From positions 41,598 to 60,446 of the forward strand of contig DBRC01000031.1 of assembly GCA_002305505.1 (NCBI GenBank): DNA of 18,849 bases. The letters run 5' to 3'. The notes under the pieces were generated by a model, which had not been told where the DNA came from, made no database searches, and saw nothing but the letters and a program-made list of their open reading frames with translations. This document shows, one piece after another, positions 16,906 through 18,849 of this stretch (its first letter is position 1; each line of letters begins with the position of its first letter). A program made the translations under genes and the position numbers. Source of the DNA: Prevotella sp. UBA1378. Lineage in GTDB: Bacteria > Bacteroidota > Bacteroidia > Bacteroidales > Bacteroidaceae.

Positions 16906-17077
16906 GGATTACGGATTAGGGATTACGGATTGATAGTATAGAGGGCTCTTACGGGAACACTGATTACAGATATTTCCACTACAGACTACCCGGATTAAAC
17001 AACCTTATGTAGTATTAAACCCTAATCCGTAATCCCTAATCCGTAATCCCTAATCCGTAATCTATAATCCATAATCC
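16906..17077. repeat. 14-bp GATTACGGATTAGG repeats in inverted arrays
   Basis: CCTAATCCGTAATC occurs three times head to tail at 17021-17062, followed by a decayed half copy (TATAATCCATAATCC, 17063-17077). The reverse complement occurs at 16907-16920 followed by 11 bases of a second copy. The two arrays form a 26-bp perfect inverted repeat (16906-16931 with 17024-17049; a second register 17038-17063 fits at 25 of 26). The loop of about 92 bases has no ORF. It lies just after the dnaA stop codon, so the folded RNA could end or protect the dnaA transcript. It may be a dispersed intergenic repeat of this lineage. Confidence 0.85.
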
Positions 17078-17089
17078 AAATCAGCTTGC

Positions 17090-18499
17090 TCAATACTTTA
17101 GCTTGAACGAATTCTCGATGCTGTTCATCTCTTCGACAAAGGCCTTATCCACTTTCAAGCGCTGCTCAATGGTGGAACAGCTGTGGATAACGGTCGAATG
17201 ATCGCGATTGCCGATGAGCTGACCGATACGCGAAGCTGGCATTTTCGTGTGCTTCTGCGCCAAATACATGGACACTTGCCGGACAATCACGTAATCGCGC
17301 TTACGGGAACGGCTGAACACATTTTGCTGCGATACATTGAAATGCGTGCAGACCTTATCCAAGATGTCCTCAATGGTGAGCGGACTGTTATCCACCTTCA
17401 CTGCACGTTTCAACACGCGCTCGGCCAAGCGCATGTCGACGTTCGAATTGTATACCACGGAATATGCCAACAGCGAATTGATGACACCTTCAAGGTCGCG
17501 CACACTGCCATTGGCCGTCTCTGCAATGAACTGAATGACATCCGCGGGGATTTTAAGCCCGTCGCGACGGCACTTCGAATTAAGGATATCCACGCAGAGC
17601 TGCACGTTTGGTTTCTCCAGCTCGGCAATCAAGCCGCATGAAAAGCGCGTCAGCAGGCGGTCTTTCATCCCTTGCAAGTCTACGGGAGGGCGGTCGCTGG
17701 CCAATATTATCTGCTTCCCGTTACGGAACAGGTGGTTGAAGACATGGAAAAAGGTATCGAGGGTCTTTGTTGCCGTTGCCCATTCTTGGATATCGTCTAC
17801 AATCAATACATCTATCGACTGGTAGAAATTGATGAAGTCGTTTACAGTGTTCTGGCGGACGGCATCTGTATACTGCACCTGAAACAGGCGTGCACTAACA
17901 TAGAGCACGCGCTTGCGGGCATACAGTTCTTTGCAATGCACACCGATGGCATTAATCAGGTGGGTTTTCCCGCATCCCGACGGCCCAAAGATAAAGAACG
18001 GGTTGAAAGTTGACTTGCCGGGGTGCTCCGCTATCGACAAGCCTACCGTGCGCGGCAGCTTATTGCTGTCGCCCTCAATAAAATTCTGGAAAGTCTTATG
18101 AATATCCAACTGCGGATTCAAGTCTTGCGGAACAGCTGCATCGAGCGTTGTCGGGGTTTTATTGGCACATGTAACAGGCTTTGGAGCATCGATGCCCACA
18201 GGCTGTTCCGCCTCAACATCCTGCGACAAGTTATGTGTCTTGTCGGTCACGATGCGATAAGTAAGAATGACATTGGTACCGAAATAATGCTTCAGCCCCG
18301 CATTCAGCAAACCGACATAGTGCTGCTCCAAGTACTCGTACACATACGGACTGGGAACCTGCACCAACAACGTCTTTTTTTCAACCGAGTAAGACTCGAA
18401 GACGATGGGCTGAAACCATGCTGTAAACTGTTGCTCTGTGACGTTTTTCTTTATGAATTGAAGGCAGCTGTCCCAAAGCACCTGATGATTTTCAATCAT
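17090..18499 (-). CDS. dnaA: Chromosomal replication initiator protein DnaA
   Basis: 469 residues, a usual DnaA length. Domain I (1-80) includes W28-F29 and LVQVPSPYVYEYLEQHY; a short linker follows (about 85-130). Domain III is AAA+ with Walker A GPSGCGKTH at 172-180, Walker B VLIVDDIQ at 231-238, the sensor-type ILASDRPP and the RLLTRFSCGL arginine-finger region. Domain IV ends with the DNA-binding signature RDHSTVIHS at 432-440. The protein binds DnaA boxes at oriC, melts the origin with ATP and loads the replicative helicase. The start at 18499 gives the Bacteroidetes-like MIENHQVLWDSCL. No dnaN or recF lies in the visible neighbourhood; the gene stands alone with its own promoter upstream and a repeat-rich gap downstream. 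Confidence 0.97.
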   Translation of the reverse strand: MIENHQVLWDSCLQFIKKNVTEQQFTAWFQPIVFESYSVEKKTLLVQVPSPYVYEYLEQHYVGLLNAGLKHYFGTNVILTYRIVTDKTHNLSQDVEAEQPVGIDAPKPVTCANKTPTTLDAAVPQDLNPQLDIHKTFQNFIEGDSNKLPRTVGLSIAEHPGKSTFNPFFIFGPSGCGKTHLINAIGVHCKELYARKRVLYVSARLFQVQYTDAVRQNTVNDFINFYQSIDVLIVDDIQEWATATKTLDTFFHVFNHLFRNGKQIILASDRPPVDLQGMKDRLLTRFSCGLIAELEKPNVQLCVDILNSKCRRDGLKIPADVIQFIAETANGSVRDLEGVINSLLAYSVVYNSNVDMRLAERVLKRAVKVDNSPLTIEDILDKVCTHFNVSQQNVFSRSRKRDYVIVRQVSMYLAQKHTKMPASRIGQLIGNRDHSTVIHSCSTIEQRLKVDKAFVEEMNSIENSFKLKY

Positions 18500-18849
18500 T
18501 GGCGTTGCATATTTTTATAGTAGATTACAAGACTTCCTTGCTTTTTCCGGATGCAAATTTCGCATTTTTTTTTGAATTGAGCAAATAGCATTTTTATTCA
18601 ATATCCATTAAAATTTGTGTAACTTATTAATACAAGGCATTTTAAGCCGCCCGGAAAGGTTTATTAGCTTTTCATACGCTTGCTGGTTCACAACGCCCTA
18701 TTTTTCAATGAATTAAAATGCGCACACCTTTTCCTGCAACTGCTTGGCGCGCCACATCCATATAACCCGAAATCCTTTTGTATCAGGTGTTTTACCTGTT
18801 TTATTTAACCCTTCGCCCGGCCGTTACCTAATTTAGACTAAATAAAATT
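18500..18849. other. Region upstream of dnaA, no gene and no clear oriC
   Basis: This AT-rich stretch holds the dnaA promoter at its left end. I see no ORF with gene-like features and no TTATCCACA-type DnaA box cluster. A small hairpin, CAGGT-GTTTT-ACCTG at 18784-18798 followed by TTTTATTT on the + strand, might be a weak terminator or part of a leader of a gene beyond the window. An AscI-like GGCGCGCC at about 18746-18753 is incidental. Confidence 0.5.
18554..18585 (-). promoter_or_regulatory. Promoter of dnaA
   Basis: On the minus strand GAAATTTG (18561-18554) matches TAnnTTTG except the first base, and TTTG (18585-18582) lies 24 bases upstream start to start. The -7 box ends about 54 bases before the ATG. 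A run of nine A residues fills part of the spacer. The spacing match is exact, so the assignment is fair despite the mismatch. Confidence 0.55.

Noticed and set aside
16906..17077. CRISPR array or telomere-like repeat
   Set aside because: Units are 14 bases, directly abutting with no spacers, and arranged as an inverted pair; TTAGGG-like strings are only part of the 14-mer.
18500..18849. oriC next to dnaA
   Set aside because: No cluster of TTATCCACA-like boxes or AT-rich unwinding element with boxes was found; in Bacteroidetes dnaA is not always at the origin.

Overview
The window looks like chromosomal DNA of a gut-type member of the Bacteroidales. The evidence is the Bacteroidetes promoter element TAnnTTTG in front of several genes (with TTTG 24 bases upstream, start to start, in three cases), no Shine-Dalgarno-like sites, type IX secretion (T9SS) C-terminal tails, a pectin-degrading PL11/GH2 pair and a Bacteroidetes-type DnaA. 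Genus cannot be fixed by reading alone; a T9SS-possessing lineage (Prevotella or Parabacteroides type) fits the tails.

Layout. 1-609 is AT-rich non-coding DNA with a 21-bp tandem repeat, a 20-bp perfect palindrome and one or two promoters. 610-8344 is an AT-rich accessory module: a small secreted protein that fuses a YD-repeat scrap to a T9SS tail, a 2027-residue secreted SpvB/FG-GAP/RHS protein whose C-terminal tip carries HEYGH (predicted zinc metallopeptidase toxin), and two tandem lipoprotein genes that are the likely immunity proteins. The last ~97 bases of the RHS gene recur after each lipoprotein gene, so the locus is a tandem array of [toxin tail + immunity gene] units with a terminal tail remnant.

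8422-13976 is GC-richer by eye and holds two separately promoted carbohydrate genes on the + strand: a PL11 rhamnogalacturonan lyase with a T9SS-like tail and a GH2 glycosidase with a C-terminal discoidin-like domain. Together they suggest attack on the rhamnogalacturonan-I part of pectin. An 18-bp perfect inverted repeat brackets the GH2 promoter and includes the GH2 start codon.

14008-18499 is on the - strand: dnaA first, then a 262-bp gap holding a 14-bp repeat in inverted arrays, then a 939-residue macroglobulin-domain secreted protein of unknown role whose promoter is also bracketed by a short inverted repeat. The region upstream of dnaA (18500-18849) holds the dnaA promoter and no recognisable DnaA-box cluster, so oriC is not evident here.

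The part most likely to be new biology is the RHS module: the separate T9SS-tail partner gene, the metallopeptidase tip, and the mosaic duplicated lipoprotein immunity genes. No tRNA, rRNA, CRISPR array, transposase or integrase was found.
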